Source: Propylenella binzhouense
Lineage (GTDB): Bacteria; Pseudomonadota; Alphaproteobacteria; Rhizobiales; Afifellaceae
DNA length: 32,208 nt
Assembly: GCF_009866965.1 (NCBI RefSeq)
Contig: NZ_SPKJ01000045.1
Location: forward strand, 1-32,208
Direction of reading: 5' to 3'
The notes under the pieces were generated by a model. The model was not told the origin of the DNA and did no database searches. It worked only from the letters and a program-made list of their open reading frames with translations. The translations under genes were made by a program, and so were the position numbers. Below, in pieces: positions 31,700 through 32,208 of the stretch (the stretch's first letter is position 1; the number at the start of each line of letters is the position of its first letter).

Positions 31700-32208
31700 T
31701 CAGCCCGGCCGGCGCTTGGCGCCCGTCAAGGGCGCCGCCTCGGCCGGGTTCTCCGGCCAGGCATGCTTCGGATAGCGCCCGCGCATATCGGCCCGGACAT
31801 CCCGCCATGAGCCGCGCCAGAAGGCGGGCAGGTCGCGCGTGACCTGGATCGGGCGGCGTGCCGGCGAGAGCAGCTCGAAGACGATCGGCACGGCACCGCC
31901 GAGCACCGCGGGATGCGCCGCGGTACCGAAGAGGTTCTGCACCGGGAGCGCGACGACCGGCTCGCCCGACGAATAGTCGATCGCGACCGAATTGCCCGCG
32001 GGCGCGATGAAGCGCGCCGGCGCGAGGCGGTCGAGCTCCGCCATCCTCTCCCACGGCAGCAGGGCGGCGAGCGCGTCCCGCAGGACCGGCCCCGCAAGAT
32101 CGGCGAGCCGTCGCCTGCCGCGGAGCGCCGGCACCAGCCAGTCCTCCGCGCGCGCCGCGAGCGCCTCGTCGGAGAGGTCGGGCCACGCCGCCCCGGCGCG
32201 GGCACGCA
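31700..32208 (-). CDS. hrpB: ATP-dependent helicase HrpB, C-terminal part
   Basis: The last 169 codons of the gene are in the window; the rest runs off the right edge. The frame stays open to the edge, reading AAWPDLSDEALAARAEDWLV and then the HrpB-specific C-terminal domain. That domain has LPWERMAELDRLAPARFIAP, AGNSVAIDY, VQNLFGTAAHP, LSPARRPIQVTRDLPAFW and MRGRYPKHAWPENPAEAAP. The DEAH helicase core would lie outside. HrpB is a DExH-box helicase of uncertain cellular role. It ends 15 nt from the glk stop in the opposite direction. Confidence 0.94.
   Translation of the reverse strand, partial: RARAGAAWPDLSDEALAARAEDWLVPALRGRRRLADLAGPVLRDALAALLPWERMAELDRLAPARFIAPAGNSVAIDYSSGEPVVALPVQNLFGTAAHPAVLGGAVPIVFELLSPARRPIQVTRDLPAFWRGSWRDVRADMRGRYPKHAWPENPAEAAPLTGAKRRPG

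Noticed and set aside
31684-31702. GGCGG-GCCT-CCGCC hairpin between glk and hrpB
   Set aside because: Only a 5-bp perfect stem with no T-tract, in very GC-rich DNA; too weak to call a terminator.

Overview
The window is a GC-rich chromosomal segment, most likely from an alphaproteobacterium of the order Hyphomicrobiales (Rhizobiales). The evidence is the cpa/tad pilus gene order with CpaE- and CpaD-type proteins, an M17 leucyl aminopeptidase next to an NlpC/P60 gene, a Bmp-type nucleoside ABC transporter joined to deo genes, and CtrA-like TTAA-N7-TTAA motifs. I cannot name the genus. Nothing looks like a prophage, IS element, CRISPR array or rRNA/tRNA locus, and codon use looks uniform throughout.

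Region 1 (1-1584, minus strand) holds the start of an NlpC/P60 peptidase and a complete M17 aminopeptidase. Region 2 (1652-13599) is a Flp/Tad (type IVb) pilus locus in several transcription units. These are a TadD-like TPR lipoprotein (+), the minus-strand operon cpaB-cpaC-cpaD-cpaE-cpaF-tadB-tadC, the prepilin peptidase cpaA (-), the major pilin flp (-) with its own intrinsic terminator, a stand-alone secretin-N-domain-like secreted protein (+), and two TadE/TadF-type pseudopilins (+). No TadG-type protein is in the window. Five TTAA-N7-TTAA-like sequences lie in front of these units, which suggests that the master cell-cycle regulator CtrA controls the whole locus.

Region 3 (13579-17351) contains an orphan PhnD-like periplasmic binding protein overlapping the 3' end of a phosphomannomutase/phosphoglucomutase gene (GTG start, ribosome-binding site in a possible hairpin), a membrane-anchored retropepsin-like protease, and, in the opposite direction, a small membrane protein of unknown function.

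Region 4 (17388-30489, minus strand) is a long, tightly packed nucleoside uptake and salvage operon. In transcription order it reads: BMP-family nucleoside-binding protein, CAP-domain lipoprotein, ABC ATPase (TTG start), cysteine-rich secreted protein with a DxDxDG loop, two permeases, cytidine deaminase, purine nucleoside phosphorylase, deoC, deoA, deoB, a phytanoyl-CoA-dioxygenase-like protein, a sulfotransferase-like protein and upp. From the transporter to deoB the genes overlap or lie at most 7 nt apart. Imported nucleosides would be deaminated, phosphorolysed to base plus (deoxy)ribose-1-phosphate, isomerised by DeoB and cleaved by DeoC to acetaldehyde and glyceraldehyde-3-phosphate, while Upp recovers uracil.

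Region 5 (30641-32208) has glucokinase (+) and the C-terminal part of the helicase HrpB (-). The most interesting points are the repeated CtrA-like sites in the pilus locus, the two uncharacterised envelope proteins inside the nucleoside transporter operon, the dioxygenase/sulfotransferase pair near its end, and the orphan secretin-N-like protein opposite flp.
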